The notes beneath the pieces are model-generated. The model worked only from the letters and a program-made list of their open reading frames with translations. It had not been told where the DNA came from and did not search any database. Positions 1-8,330 of a stretch of DNA of 15,187 nucleotides are shown in pieces. The translations under genes were made by a program, and so were the position numbers. Within the stretch, counting starts at the first letter, position 1. Every line of letters starts with the position of its first letter. The stretch is from Sulfurovum sp. (GTDB lineage Bacteria; Campylobacterota; Campylobacteria; Campylobacterales; Sulfurovaceae), in the NCBI GenBank assembly GCA_027038155.1, contig JALVXW010000066.1, positions 1-15,187 of the forward strand. The letters are read 5' to 3'.

Positions 1-424
1 GTAAATCCATTCCAATCTTTATCATCGCTTCATTAAAAAGGTGTCTATCTTCACCTTTTTTAATGGCTTCGGGGTTGGCACCTAAGAACTCTACATTTTT
101 GAGCATACCAGCTTCATACATATCCATAGCAACATTGAGTGCGGTCTGTCCACCCATGGTTGGCAAAATAGCATCTATCTTTTCAGTTTTAATAATTTTA
201 GAGACAATTTCAGGTGTAATAGGTTCTATGTATGTTCTGTCTGCAAACTCTGGGTCTGTCATAATCGTTGCAGGGTTAGAGTTGATAAGAACTACCCTGT
301 AGCCCAACTCTTTGAGTGTTTTGGCGGCTTGTGTACCAGAGTAGTCAAATTCACAGGCTTGTCCAATGACAATAGGACCTGAACCGATAAGTAAAATAGT
401 GTTAATGTCTTCGCGTTTTGGCAT
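1..424 (-). CDS. carB: Carbamoyl phosphate synthase large subunit, N-terminal part (cut by left edge)
   Basis: CarB makes carbamoyl phosphate from bicarbonate, ATP and ammonia delivered by CarA, feeding arginine and pyrimidine synthesis in the cytoplasm. About 141 N-terminal residues are visible. They begin MPKREDINTILLIGSGPIVI and continue with the family-typical stretches GQACEFDYSGTQA, LINSNPATIMTD and PTMGGQTALN, all from the first (carboxyphosphate) half of the protein. The full protein is normally about 1080 residues, so most of the gene lies outside the window. The ATG (422-424) follows an AAGGG about nine bases upstream and a TATAAT box at 454-459. It lies 63 bases after mreC on the same strand. 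Cj0277 (mreC) and Cj0279 (carB) are close together in Campylobacter jejuni too, as I recall. Identity is near certain. Confidence 0.97.
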   Translation of the reverse strand, partial: MPKREDINTILLIGSGPIVIGQACEFDYSGTQAAKTLKELGYRVVLINSNPATIMTDPEFADRTYIEPITPEIVSKIIKTEKIDAILPTMGGQTALNVAMDMYEAGMLKNVEFLGANPEAIKKGEDRHLFNEAMIKIGMDL

Positions 425-453
425 AGAGAGATACCCTTGATTTTTAGTTCAAT

Positions 454-459
454 ATTATA
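454..459 (-). promoter_or_regulatory. Candidate -10 box of the carB promoter
   Basis: Read on the minus strand this is a perfect TATAAT, about 30 bases upstream of the carB ATG, in the 63-base mreC-carB gap. No TTGACA-like -35 is visible, but the stretch upstream is T-rich, as is usual for sigma-70 promoters in Campylobacterota. It suggests carB can be transcribed separately from the mre genes. This is inference from motif only. Confidence 0.5.
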
Positions 460-487
460 CAAGGAAGAGGCAGAAAAAGCCCTTAAA

Positions 488-1462
488 TTAAATTTTTATC
501 TTTTTTATCTTTTGATGTGTAGTGTTTTCGTCTATAACCTCAGGCCCAATATTCTCTCCTTGTGTCTGAGTAACATGGTTTGTCAAAATAGTTGATACAG
601 GTATCTTGGGTAGAATACTTGGAATACTTGATATATTAGGCTTATTTTTGTTTTTTAATTCTGTATGATTATTGTCAAAATTTTCGGCAAGTGTTGGTTT
701 TGGATTATTAATAAGTAGAAAAGTTTTAGGATGAAAGACATCATTATAGGTCTTGATATAGGCAATTTTATATAAGCTTTGGTTCTCTACTTTTGTGACA
801 ATACCTACAGGTATATTGGCAAAAAAGATATTGTCCAACCCTGAGGTGACAACTTTGTCTCCAATGTTTATTTGATGCCATTTTGGAATAAATTTAATCA
901 TTATGGTATGTGTGTCATATCCTATGGCAATGCCTGGAGCGTGAGATTTTCCAACAAAGACAGAAAAACGGCATTTCTCATCAGAGGTAAGATATCCATA
1001 AAGTTGATTGTGTTGTACTCTTGCAATACCCGCAACTACACGGCCTTGTACCAAACCATAGAGATTATTTTTTACCAATTCTTTAGGTTTGGTAAGAATA
1101 ATTTGTGAAAATGTATTAAGTTTTACATAGGATATAGTTTCTACGATAGAAGTAGTTTGAGGGGGTTGACGTGCAAAATCAGGCAATATGGTATAGATAT
1201 TTTTGATCTCTTCCATATAATGCATTTGCTCAAGTAGACGTTTATGTAAAATACGGTTTTCAACCATTAGTTTTTCTATAGATTTTTTTTGAAAAATATA
1301 GGAGTTGCTTTTATTCTCAATATTTTTTATAAGTATTTTGTATCTTTGTTTAATAGGATTTATGGCACTTAAAAGCGTATCGGAAATACGCTCATTGTTA
1401 CGTGAGAGTAAAATGGTGGCTATAAATAGAAGTATGCTAACAAAAAGTAATCTAGTCTTCAT
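488..1462 (-). CDS. mreC: Rod shape-determining protein MreC
   Basis: MreC is an inner-membrane protein of the elongasome that links cytoplasmic MreB filaments to periplasmic peptidoglycan synthases. The 324-residue product has one N-terminal membrane segment (about 4-20) with a short cytoplasmic tip. A coiled-coil-like region follows (about 35-90), then the beta-rich periplasmic domain containing the family-typical GDKVVTSGLDNIFFANIPVG (201-220). After residue about 255 comes a polar tail rich in Asn, Pro, Thr and Lys, with no recognisable domain. Such tails vary between species. The ATG overlaps the last 11 bases of mreB, indicating translational coupling. No mreD is seen next to it; carB follows instead, as in other Campylobacterota. 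Identification rests on the domain layout plus the adjacent mreB. Confidence 0.93.
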   Translation of the reverse strand: MKTRLLFVSILLFIATILLSRNNERISDTLLSAINPIKQRYKILIKNIENKSNSYIFQKKSIEKLMVENRILHKRLLEQMHYMEEIKNIYTILPDFARQPPQTTSIVETISYVKLNTFSQIILTKPKELVKNNLYGLVQGRVVAGIARVQHNQLYGYLTSDEKCRFSVFVGKSHAPGIAIGYDTHTIMIKFIPKWHQINIGDKVVTSGLDNIFFANIPVGIVTKVENQSLYKIAYIKTYNDVFHPKTFLLINNPKPTLAENFDNNHTELKNKNKPNISSIPSILPKIPVSTILTNHVTQTQGENIGPEVIDENTTHQKIKKIKI

Positions 1463-2486
1463 ATGCCATTTGTTGAAGCAAATCTATCTCGTCCAATGCA
1501 ATACCTGTACCTTTGGCAACAGCCAAAAGAGGCTCTTCTGCAACATATACAGGTAGTTTTACAATATCTGAAAGATATTTGTCAAGTCCTCTAATAAGTG
1601 CTCCCCCACCAGTAAGAACAATACCATTTTCAACAATATCTCCAGCAAGTTCTGGTGGGGTTTGCTCTAAAACATCTTTAAGTGCATCCGCAATCTCTTC
1701 AAGAGAATCTTTCATGGCAGCCCGTATATGTTCGGAAGTTATCTCCATTGAAGCAAGACTTCCTTCAACTTGATCTCTACCTTTTACTGTAGTAACTAAG
1801 TTTTCTTCCAGGGAAATCGCTGTACCAATCTTTATTTTAAGTTCTTCGGCAACTCTATCTCCAATGAGAAGGTTAAAATTCTTTTTTATATAATCAATAA
1901 TGGCCTGATCAATGCTGTCTCCAGCAATACGAATGGATTTGGAGATGACAAGACCACCTAGAGAGGTTACGCCTATCTCTGTGGTTCCGCCACCAATATC
2001 TACAACAAGGTTTCCATTGGGATCTTTGACTGGAATACCCGCACCAATAGCCGCAGCCATAGGCTCCTCTATAAGATAGACATATCTGGCTCCTGCATTG
2101 GAAGCAGAGTCTTTGACGGCACGTCTTTCAACCTGCGTAAGCCCATAAGGCACACAAATAATAATGCGTGGGGAGAAAAAACTTTTACGCTTGTGTGCTT
2201 TTTCGATAAAGTAGCGAATCATCATCTCTGTTACTTCAAAATCGGCAATAACCCCATCTTTCATAGGGCGAATGGCTTTAATATTCCCTGGTGTTTTTCC
2301 TACCATATCTTTAGCCTCTTGACCTACTGCCAAAATACGCTCTTGTCCATGTTTGTCGTACTGTATCGCAACAACAGATGGTTCATTGATGCTAATACCT
2401 TGACCTTTGACAAGTACCAATGTATTAGCCGTTCCCAAATCGATAGCCAAATCATTGGAAAATACACCTAATAATTTTTTAAACAT
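1452..2486 (-). CDS. mreB: Rod shape-determining protein MreB (bacterial actin)
   Basis: MreB is the actin-like ATPase whose membrane-bound filaments guide lateral cell-wall synthesis. The 344 residues match the usual family length. Visible nucleotide-binding motifs are phosphate-1 DLGTANT (16-22), the EEP stretch with the likely catalytic glutamate (140-142) and phosphate-2 DIGGGTTE (163-170). LTGGGALIRGL near the C-terminus is the adenosine motif. The start MFKKLLGVFSND keeps the short amphipathic N-terminus used for membrane attachment. An AAGGA lies eight bases before the ATG, in the 18-base gap after clpX. It overlaps mreC by 11 bases. Order clpX-mreB-mreC is conserved in Campylobacter and Helicobacter. 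Identity is certain. Confidence 0.98.
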   Translation of the reverse strand: MFKKLLGVFSNDLAIDLGTANTLVLVKGQGISINEPSVVAIQYDKHGQERILAVGQEAKDMVGKTPGNIKAIRPMKDGVIADFEVTEMMIRYFIEKAHKRKSFFSPRIIICVPYGLTQVERRAVKDSASNAGARYVYLIEEPMAAAIGAGIPVKDPNGNLVVDIGGGTTEIGVTSLGGLVISKSIRIAGDSIDQAIIDYIKKNFNLLIGDRVAEELKIKIGTAISLEENLVTTVKGRDQVEGSLASMEITSEHIRAAMKDSLEEIADALKDVLEQTPPELAGDIVENGIVLTGGGALIRGLDKYLSDIVKLPVYVAEEPLLAVAKGTGIALDEIDLLQQMAYED

Positions 2487-2504
2487 TCTTTAAATCCTTC
2501 TTTT

Positions 2505-3731
2505 TTATGCAGTTTTTTTATTTTTTATATATAGTGGCTTACTGGTATTTGCTACAACATCTTCTGTAATAATCACTTCATAGCCTGTAAGTTCTGGTAA
2601 TTCATACATAATATCAAGCAGTATCTCTTCTAGTATAGAACGCAATCCTCTCGCACCTGTTTTTCTGTCTAGTGCTTTTTGTGCAATGAGTGCCAGTGCT
2701 TCCTCTTCGAAGGTTAATACAACATGATCAATCTCAAAGAGTTTTTGGTACTGTTTGACCAGTGAATTTTTAGGTTCTACCAAAATACGTACCATATCCT
2801 CTTTGCTTATCTCTCCAAGGGTTGCAAAAACATGTAGGCGACCAATAAGTTCAGGAATAAGCCCATAGCTTACCAAATCGTCTGCTTCAACAAGATGTAG
2901 AAGATTCTCTTCCTCTTTTTTAGAACGTTTCTCTTGTCCAAACCCTAATATATTTGCTCCAAGTCTTCTTTTTAAAATCTCATTTAGCCCATCAAATGCA
3001 CCACCGCAGATAAAGAGGATATTGGAGGTGTCTATCTGAATAAAGTCTTGATTGGGGTGTTTGCGTCCACCTTTTGGCGGAATGTTGACCACAGATCCCT
3101 CTATGAGTTTGAGGAGAGCTTGCTGTACACCTTCGCCAGAGACATCACGTGTAATAGAGCGGTTCTCTCCCATGCGTGCAATCTTATCTACTTCATCAAT
3201 AAAAACAATGCCTTGCTCTGCACGTTTAGGGTCACCGTCTGCTGCCATGAGCAGTTTGGTAAGGATGTTTTCTACATCTTCTCCTACATACCCCGCTTCC
3301 GTAAGATTGGTGGCATCGGCAATTGCAATAGGTACATCTAAAAATCTGGCAATGGTTTGTGCCAATAGTGTTTTTCCTGAACCGGTAGGTCCAATGAGCA
3401 GTACATTTGATTTTGCCAATTGTGTTTCATCATCTACATTGTCTTTAAAAATACGTTTATAGTGATTATAGACAGCAACTGAGAGTGTCTTTTTTGCTTT
3501 CTCTTGCCCAATAACATACGCATTGAGCATGGTATTTATCTCTTTGGGGGTATATAGCGTATGGGCTTCTAAGTGAGTATGGCTTTGCTCTTTCTCCTCT
3601 TCTCCAAAGAGAATCTTATAGGCAGAGACAACACAGTTTGAGCATATATAGGCATTCTCTCCTGCAATAATTGGATTGATGTCGCTTTCGGTTGCTTCAC
3701 AAAAGCTACACGCTTTATTGTTTATTTTCAT
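2505..3731 (-). CDS. clpX: ATP-dependent Clp protease ATP-binding subunit ClpX
   Basis: ClpX is the AAA+ unfoldase that recognises tagged proteins and feeds them to the ClpP peptidase. The 408-residue product has the full domain set. An N-terminal C4 zinc finger uses C8, C11, C30 and C33. Walker A is GPTGSGKT (114-121), the pore-1 loop GYVG (147-150) and Walker B GIVFIDE (174-180). A GGRKH pore-2 segment follows. The ClpP-docking loop reads LGF where E. coli has IGF; this is a conservative change and should still dock. No clpP is adjacent. The ATG overlaps the lpxA stop as ATGA, so the two genes are translationally coupled, and mreB follows after 18 bases. Length and motifs are complete, with no sign of damage. 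Confidence 0.98.
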   Translation of the reverse strand: MKINNKACSFCEATESDINPIIAGENAYICSNCVVSAYKILFGEEEKEQSHTHLEAHTLYTPKEINTMLNAYVIGQEKAKKTLSVAVYNHYKRIFKDNVDDETQLAKSNVLLIGPTGSGKTLLAQTIARFLDVPIAIADATNLTEAGYVGEDVENILTKLLMAADGDPKRAEQGIVFIDEVDKIARMGENRSITRDVSGEGVQQALLKLIEGSVVNIPPKGGRKHPNQDFIQIDTSNILFICGGAFDGLNEILKRRLGANILGFGQEKRSKKEEENLLHLVEADDLVSYGLIPELIGRLHVFATLGEISKEDMVRILVEPKNSLVKQYQKLFEIDHVVLTFEEEALALIAQKALDRKTGARGLRSILEEILLDIMYELPELTGYEVIITEDVVANTSKPLYIKNKKTA

Positions 3732-4528
3732 TCTTTATCCTCACTCTTTTTATTCCGTTGAAAAGGTATACCTCTTTTGGAGGTTTTTATAAAATTACAC
3801 ATTTTTTTTACTTTTTCTGATGTTGATGTTTCAAACAGTTTTTGTGCTACTTCTTGTATGGCTTCTCCTTGTTCAAAGAGCTCTTTGTAGGCAGCTTTGA
3901 GTATATTAATCTCATCTCTGGAGAAGTGACGTCTGAGTCCTGTTAGGTTTAAGCTGCGAACATAGGCACGATTTCCTTCCGCCAGACAGTAAGGAGGGAT
4001 ATCTTGTGCCAATGCAGAGGCACCACCTATCATGGCATAATCACCAATATGTACAAATTGATGTATGGGGGTAAGCCCTCCAATGACTACATGATTTCCC
4101 AGTTCAACATGTCCTGCGAGTGTTGCACCATTGGCCAGAATACAGTTATCGCCAATAATCACATCGTGTCCTAGATGCACATAGCCCATCAAAAGATTTC
4201 CGTTACCTATTTTGGTAACAGAACCACCCCCTTTGGTACCAGGGTTGAGTAGCGTAAACTCTCTAATGGTATTATTGTCTCCAATAATCAGCTCAACCTC
4301 TTCTCCATTATATTTCAAATCTTGAGGTATGGTACCGATGGCAGCATGTGCAAAAATACGGTTATTTTTACCTATGGTTGTATGACCCTCTATTACAGTA
4401 TGTGAAGCAACCGTAGTGCCATCACCAATTGTAACGTGCGCGCCAATATAGGTAAAGGGACCTATGGTGATATTCTCTCCAAGCGTGGCACCATCTTCTA
4501 TTATAGAGGTAGGATGAATCATAGACAT
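3728..4528 (-). CDS. lpxA: UDP-N-acetylglucosamine O-acyltransferase LpxA
   Basis: LpxA catalyses the first step of lipid A synthesis: transfer of a 3-hydroxyacyl chain from acyl-ACP to UDP-GlcNAc. The 266 residues form a left-handed beta-helix of hexapeptide repeats (about 1-190) and a helical C-terminal domain. By alignment from memory with E. coli LpxA, His121 is the catalytic base (E. coli His125), while His140 and His156 match His144 and His160. The acyl-length ruler glycine (E. coli Gly173) is kept as Gly169, which fits use of a long rather than a C10 chain. The gene sits seven bases after fabZ and overlaps clpX by ATGA. FabZ also acts on 3-hydroxyacyl-ACP, so the neighbours share a substrate pool. 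Confidence 0.97.
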   Translation of the reverse strand: MSMIHPTSIIEDGATLGENITIGPFTYIGAHVTIGDGTTVASHTVIEGHTTIGKNNRIFAHAAIGTIPQDLKYNGEEVELIIGDNNTIREFTLLNPGTKGGGSVTKIGNGNLLMGYVHLGHDVIIGDNCILANGATLAGHVELGNHVVIGGLTPIHQFVHIGDYAMIGGASALAQDIPPYCLAEGNRAYVRSLNLTGLRRHFSRDEINILKAAYKELFEQGEAIQEVAQKLFETSTSEKVKKMCNFIKTSKRGIPFQRNKKSEDKE

Positions 4529-4535
4529 TAATAGA

Positions 4536-4985
4536 CTACTTATCTACAATCATAGCTTTAAGTTCAGCCTGTGCAACCACTTTGTCATCTACATAGGCTT
4601 TGGCATCTAGTTGCCATACGGCACCTTTGTTTTTGATTACATTGATTTTATAGACAAGTTGGTCACCTGGGGTTACAGGAGATCTAAATTTTGCTTTGTC
4701 AATACTCATAAAGTAAACAACTTTATTTTCTATCTCTTCTTGTGTCGCATTGTCCATACTCTTAAAAGCAAGTACACCACCAGCTTGAGCCATCCCCTCA
4801 ATAATCATTACTCCTGGATAGATAGGATGTCCAGGAAAGTGTCCTTGAAATACGGGTTCTGAAATGGATACATTTTTGTACCCTTCTATATATTCGCCAG
4901 CAGTAAGTTTTGTAATTCTGTCCACTAAAAGAAATGGATATCTATGAGGTAATATTTTTTGAATCTCAACAACATTATAAAGCAC
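4536..4985 (-). CDS. fabZ: 3-hydroxyacyl-[acyl-carrier-protein] dehydratase FabZ
   Basis: FabZ removes water from 3-hydroxyacyl-ACP in the fatty acid elongation cycle, and competes with LpxA for the same substrate type. The 149-residue hot-dog-fold protein has the typical LPHRYPFLLVDR (12-23) and the active-site stretch GHFPGHPIYPGVMIIEGMAQ (48-67). His49 and Glu63 are the expected catalytic pair and the numbering equals that of Pseudomonas FabZ. The start is a GTG (4983-4985), supported by an AAAGG seven bases upstream; no ATG in frame gives the conserved N-terminus. It leads the tight fabZ-lpxA-clpX-mreB-mreC run. The 70-base gap upstream, between it and queH, is AT-rich and probably carries its promoter. 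Confidence 0.97.
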   Translation of the reverse strand: MLYNVVEIQKILPHRYPFLLVDRITKLTAGEYIEGYKNVSISEPVFQGHFPGHPIYPGVMIIEGMAQAGGVLAFKSMDNATQEEIENKVVYFMSIDKAKFRSPVTPGDQLVYKINVIKNKGAVWQLDAKAYVDDKVVAQAELKAMIVDK

Positions 4986-5006
4986 TTGGAAACCTTTGTA
5001 TAAAAA

Positions 5007-5020
5007 TTATCTCAATTTTA
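5007..5020 (-). promoter_or_regulatory. Candidate -10 region for the fabZ-lpxA-clpX-mreBC run
   Basis: In the 70-base gap between queH and fabZ the minus strand carries TAAAAT (5015-5020) and GATAAT (5007-5012). Both resemble -10 boxes and are preceded by a T-rich tract. Either would start a transcript with a short leader ending at the AAAGG before the GTG. Which one is used cannot be decided from sequence, and the background is AT-rich, so chance matches are likely. Confidence 0.3.
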
Positions 5021-5055
5021 TCTAAAAGTTGGTAAAAAAGTGATAATTAAAGTAT

Positions 5056-6135
5056 TTAAAGTGTTATCAAGAGCTCTTTTACATCACTAAAAATACGGCT
5101 TTGACAACGAAGTTCTATTTTTTCTGTCGGTATTTTATCTACTACCATAATTGCAGAGAGATCATAAGCTGTTACCCCCAATGTGGCACGTAAAGCTACT
5201 TCATCTGCAAAAGAGGGGGGAGCAAAGATAAGTTCTGTAACATTTTGATAGTTTGTATGAGCCAAAGTGTTGTAGGTATCAAGTGTAATAAAGCGTACTT
5301 CATCACGATTGAGATAATAGATTTCATCTATATTGTATTCAATTTTACCTCTACTGTATTCATTTTTGATATGAGAATAGGGCAAAAAGTGTACAGGAGT
5401 CATCACTTTGCGTACCTTTAACCACCCCATTGTCATACGCCAGTTTAAAAAGCGTTGTTTGATAATCCTGTAGGGTCTGTTTGTCTCTTCTAGTCTCCAG
5501 CGTTTTTCATACATCTCTATACGTTCTTCTATAGAATCTGGCTGTATTTGTTGTGAGATAGGCATAAAAAGTTCATCTACCAGTTTCTCTTGCTGTTTGC
5601 GTTGTATATTAAGTCCAAATAGACACCCACAGTAGTTTTGACGGTAGAGTATATCCTTTTTGGCTAAGATATTTTGCTCTTGTGTGCCTGAAGATTTACG
5701 GTAATCAGGAGCTATAAAGGAGATACCATATTTTTTGCCAAGTGCTTCTCCTGCAATTTGAAGTTGTTTGAGTGATTTTTTGGGGCTTGTGAGCAGGGTG
5801 GAAGTGAAACTATTTTCACCTAGTTCTGAAGCTTTTTTTGCAGAGACTTCAAAACGCCTGTCAAAACAGACAGAGCAACGACTCCCTTTTTCTGGTTCAT
5901 GCTCCAACCCGCGTACCACCTCTAGCCAGTTTTGGACATCATACACTCCCTCTATAAGCTCAATACCCAACATTTTACAACTTCGTTTCACATCAAGCAG
6001 CCGTAAGTAGTACTCTGAGTAGGGGTGGATGTTGGGGTCATAAAAAAAGCCTACAAGTTTCTCTTTGGGGTACTCTTTTTGGAGTTTTTGTAAGAAGTAG
6101 TGGCTATCTACCGAGCAACAGATATGAACTAGCAT
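5056..6135 (-). CDS. queH: Epoxyqueuosine reductase QueH (long form with C-terminal extension)
   Basis: QueH (formerly DUF208) reduces epoxyqueuosine to queuosine in the anticodon of tRNAs with GUN anticodons. It is a non-orthologous replacement for the cobalamin enzyme QueG. The catalytic part is residues 1 to about 180. It holds the tandem cysteines C6-C7 in HICCSVD, the RCSVC motif (C87, C90) and YCGC (C169, C171), the cysteine set expected for the iron-sulfur and iron centre. Compact QueH proteins are about 200 residues; this one has 359, so about 180 extra residues follow, with no domain I recognise. Long forms are usual in Campylobacterota, as I recall. It lies 29 bases after lpxB, with AGGATGG before the ATG, so it is probably cotranscribed with lpxB. 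Confidence 0.88.
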   Translation of the reverse strand: MLVHICCSVDSHYFLQKLQKEYPKEKLVGFFYDPNIHPYSEYYLRLLDVKRSCKMLGIELIEGVYDVQNWLEVVRGLEHEPEKGSRCSVCFDRRFEVSAKKASELGENSFTSTLLTSPKKSLKQLQIAGEALGKKYGISFIAPDYRKSSGTQEQNILAKKDILYRQNYCGCLFGLNIQRKQQEKLVDELFMPISQQIQPDSIEERIEMYEKRWRLEETNRPYRIIKQRFLNWRMTMGWLKVRKVMTPVHFLPYSHIKNEYSRGKIEYNIDEIYYLNRDEVRFITLDTYNTLAHTNYQNVTELIFAPPSFADEVALRATLGVTAYDLSAIMVVDKIPTEKIELRCQSRIFSDVKELLITL

Positions 6136-6164
6136 GAGCTATATCCATCCTACAATGATATTTT

Positions 6165-7217
6165 TCACAATGACTCCATGATTATTTTGGCAACATTTTT
6201 GGAACTTCCATGTCCCAAATAGGTACGTAACTCTTTAGCCTTTTTGGCAAAAATTTCTCGGTTGGTATTGTAGTACTCTTTGAGCAGGTTGTCAACTGTT
6301 ACCTCTTCTTGAAGTATTTCGTTATGCAAGGTTGTATTGTTGTAGTGCGTAAGGATGATATTCGCAAGCCCTACCTGTGTAATGCCAAGCAGTTTAGTGC
6401 CTATAAAAAAATCTACTTTTTTAGCGATGTAAGCAAGGGTAAAAGGGACACCAATCAGTGCAGCCTCCAAGGTGGCAGTACCTGAACAGATAAAGGCAAA
6501 TTCTGCACGTTTGAGTGCTTCATGTGTGTTACGTATTACCTCAAATTCACGGTTTCCTTTGTAGAGTTTGGCTATTTTGTCTCTACTAAATGAAGGGGGA
6601 ATGACCAAAAGCGGACGTATTTCATTGCCCAGTTTTCGTCTAAGCTCCAAGAAAATAGGCATCAGGCGTGTTATCTCAGATTTGCGTGAACCTGGCATAA
6701 AGGCTATGACATTTTTTGTATCTTCTTCTACTCTGTGTACGTCTATCTCATCGAGTAATGGGTGTCCTACATACGCTGCTTTTTGGTGAGGGTAGTAGGT
6801 TACTTCAAAGGGGAGTATGCCCAAGAGTCTGTCGCAATATTTTTCTAACTTTATGGCACGTTTAGGACGACTGGCCCATATTTGGGGCAAAATATAGTAG
6901 ATAATCTCTTTTTGAGGGTATGCTGTTTTAAGTTTTTTTGCCAAAGGCAAGTTAAAACCAGAAGAGTCCATCAATAAAACTTTATCTGCATCTTTGGCAA
7001 GTGCTACCATCTCATCGGCGACTTTAAAGAACCAACGTAGTTTTTTAAGAGCATCTACCACACCCATAATAGCCATCTGGCTTATGTCATACAAGGGTGT
7101 GCCATTTTTGATATTTTTGTCAAAAATACCTGTAAGCTCTACATCTTTGGTGTGTGAAAGTACCTCTTTGAGGTGGAGGTTTGAGGAGGGTTCTAGTGCA
7201 CTTACAAGTAGTTTCAT
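6165..7217 (-). CDS. lpxB: Lipid-A-disaccharide synthase LpxB
   Basis: LpxB is a peripheral-membrane GT19 glycosyltransferase that condenses UDP-2,3-diacylglucosamine with lipid X to give the lipid A disaccharide. The 350 residues carry YILPQIWA (108-115), VGHPLLDE (150-157), the nucleotide-sugar motif PGSRKSE (175-181) and CSGTATLEAALIGVP (244-258), all typical of the family. The N-terminal loop, GEASGD in E. coli, reads LEPSSN here; this matches what I recall of Campylobacter LpxB and is not damage. The gene starts at the divergent gap with mltB and is followed by queH after 29 bases. Together with LpxA in the next gene run it supplies two lipid A steps from this locus. Confidence 0.95.
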   Translation of the reverse strand: MKLLVSALEPSSNLHLKEVLSHTKDVELTGIFDKNIKNGTPLYDISQMAIMGVVDALKKLRWFFKVADEMVALAKDADKVLLMDSSGFNLPLAKKLKTAYPQKEIIYYILPQIWASRPKRAIKLEKYCDRLLGILPFEVTYYPHQKAAYVGHPLLDEIDVHRVEEDTKNVIAFMPGSRKSEITRLMPIFLELRRKLGNEIRPLLVIPPSFSRDKIAKLYKGNREFEVIRNTHEALKRAEFAFICSGTATLEAALIGVPFTLAYIAKKVDFFIGTKLLGITQVGLANIILTHYNNTTLHNEILQEEVTVDNLLKEYYNTNREIFAKKAKELRTYLGHGSSKNVAKIIMESL

Positions 7218-7253
7218 ACATATACCTTAATTATTTGGGGTCGCTTAAAGAGG

Positions 7254-7283
7254 ATTCTACCATACTATACGTTACAATATCAA
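7254..7283 (-). promoter_or_regulatory. Probable sigma-70 promoter of lpxB-queH
   Basis: On the minus strand TTGATA (complement of 7278-7283) and TAGAAT (complement of 7254-7259) are separated by 18 bases. The -10 is preceded by TGG, which makes an extended -10. Both boxes differ from consensus by one base. The predicted start near 7247 leaves a leader of about 30 bases before the lpxB ATG. It is the best promoter match in the window. Confidence 0.6.
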
Positions 7284-7307
7284 AAAAATGAGGATATCCC
7301 CCTGTTT

Positions 7308-8330
7308 ATGAAAAAAATGTTACTGCTTTTTATTTTGATGTTGTCTGCAATTGAAGCAAAAGACTATACTAAAAACCGTATGGCGATACATACAATAAAT
7401 ACATTGGTTAAGAAGTACCATTTTAAAAGAGGTGAGCTTACAAAACTGTTTAGAAATGTACGTGTACAAAAGTCGGCACTGCATCTTTTTCTTCCTCGCA
7501 AAAGAGTGAAAAAAACAAAAGATAAAAGAACCCCTGCCCAAAGAGCAAAAACAAGAGCGTTCTATAACAAATATGGTCCTTGGGAACGCTACTTTCGCTT
7601 AAAGGTAAATCCCAGTAGGGTGAAACAGGGAGTAGCTTTTATACACAAATACAAAACGATCTTTGAGCGTGTTCAGAAGCAGTTTGGTGTACCCAAAGAG
7701 TATATTGCTGCGATTATTGGTATTGAGACTGTCTATGGAGGAAATGTAGGAAGATACCCTGTTTTTGATACACTTGCTACTTTGGCTTTTGAAAAGCATA
7801 GACGCAGTAGGTTTTTTCAAAAAGAGCTTATTAGGTTTTTACACCTTTCAAAAACCCAGCGGTTTAACCCCAAAAATGTCAAAGGCTCTTACGCTGGGGC
7901 TATAGGGCTAGGGCAGTTTATGCCAAGTAACTACGAAGCGTATGGTGTTGATTTTAATAAAGATGGACGCATTACGCTACAGCGTGCAAGTGATGCCATA
8001 GCAAGTATTGCCAACTATTTAAAAAAAAATGGTTGGCAGACAGGGGAGCCTGTGGCTGTAAGAGTTAAATACAAAGGCAATCGTTTTCATCGTTACAAAA
8101 CAGGATACAAGCATCTATATAATCGTAAACATCTCAAGGGGATATCTCCTATATATCGTTGGGACTACAAGGGCAGGGTAAGGCTTATTAAGCTTCAAAA
8201 GAAAAAGTATGATGAGCTTTGGTATGGTGCGAAAAACTTTTTTGTCATTACACGCTACAACCACAGTGCCTATTATGCCATGGCAGTGCATCAATTGGCA
8301 CAAAAAATAAAAACCCAAATCACGAAATAG
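7308..8330 (+). CDS. mltB: MltB-family lytic murein transglycosylase
   Basis: The product cleaves the MurNAc-GlcNAc bond of peptidoglycan to form 1,6-anhydro ends, in the periplasm. It has 340 residues with a signal peptide (MKKMLLLFILMLSAIEA, cut near residue 17). There is no lipobox cysteine, so it is soluble or loosely attached, unlike E. coli MltB. The SLT_2-type catalytic region runs from about 100 to 330. It holds IIGIETVYG with the catalytic Glu140, and GSYAGAIGLGQFMPSNYEAYG (193-213), the typical substrate-binding motif. DFNKDGRI (215-222) resembles the EF-hand-like calcium loop of MltB enzymes. The extreme C-terminus (TQITK) and the stop are encoded by the adjoining palindromic element, so the original end was probably different. 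It is divergent from lpxB. Confidence 0.9.
   Translation: MKKMLLLFILMLSAIEAKDYTKNRMAIHTINTLVKKYHFKRGELTKLFRNVRVQKSALHLFLPRKRVKKTKDKRTPAQRAKTRAFYNKYGPWERYFRLKVNPSRVKQGVAFIHKYKTIFERVQKQFGVPKEYIAAIIGIETVYGGNVGRYPVFDTLATLAFEKHRRSRFFQKELIRFLHLSKTQRFNPKNVKGSYAGAIGLGQFMPSNYEAYGVDFNKDGRITLQRASDAIASIANYLKKNGWQTGEPVAVRVKYKGNRFHRYKTGYKHLYNRKHLKGISPIYRWDYKGRVRLIKLQKKKYDELWYGAKNFFVITRYNHSAYYAMAVHQLAQKIKTQITK

Noticed and set aside
63..302. Plus-strand 79-codon ORF in the carB region
   Set aside because: It is antisense to the clearly coding carB frame, has no homology signal, and is a shadow ORF.
488..530. Rho-independent terminator between mreC and carB
   Set aside because: The only hairpin (GGC/GCC with a seven-base loop) is too weak and lacks a following T-run in the right direction.
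6165..7217. LpxB with a damaged N-terminal motif (LEPSSN instead of GEASGD)
   Set aside because: Other Campylobacterota LpxB proteins carry a similar LEPSxN, and the remaining motifs are intact, so this is a lineage variant.
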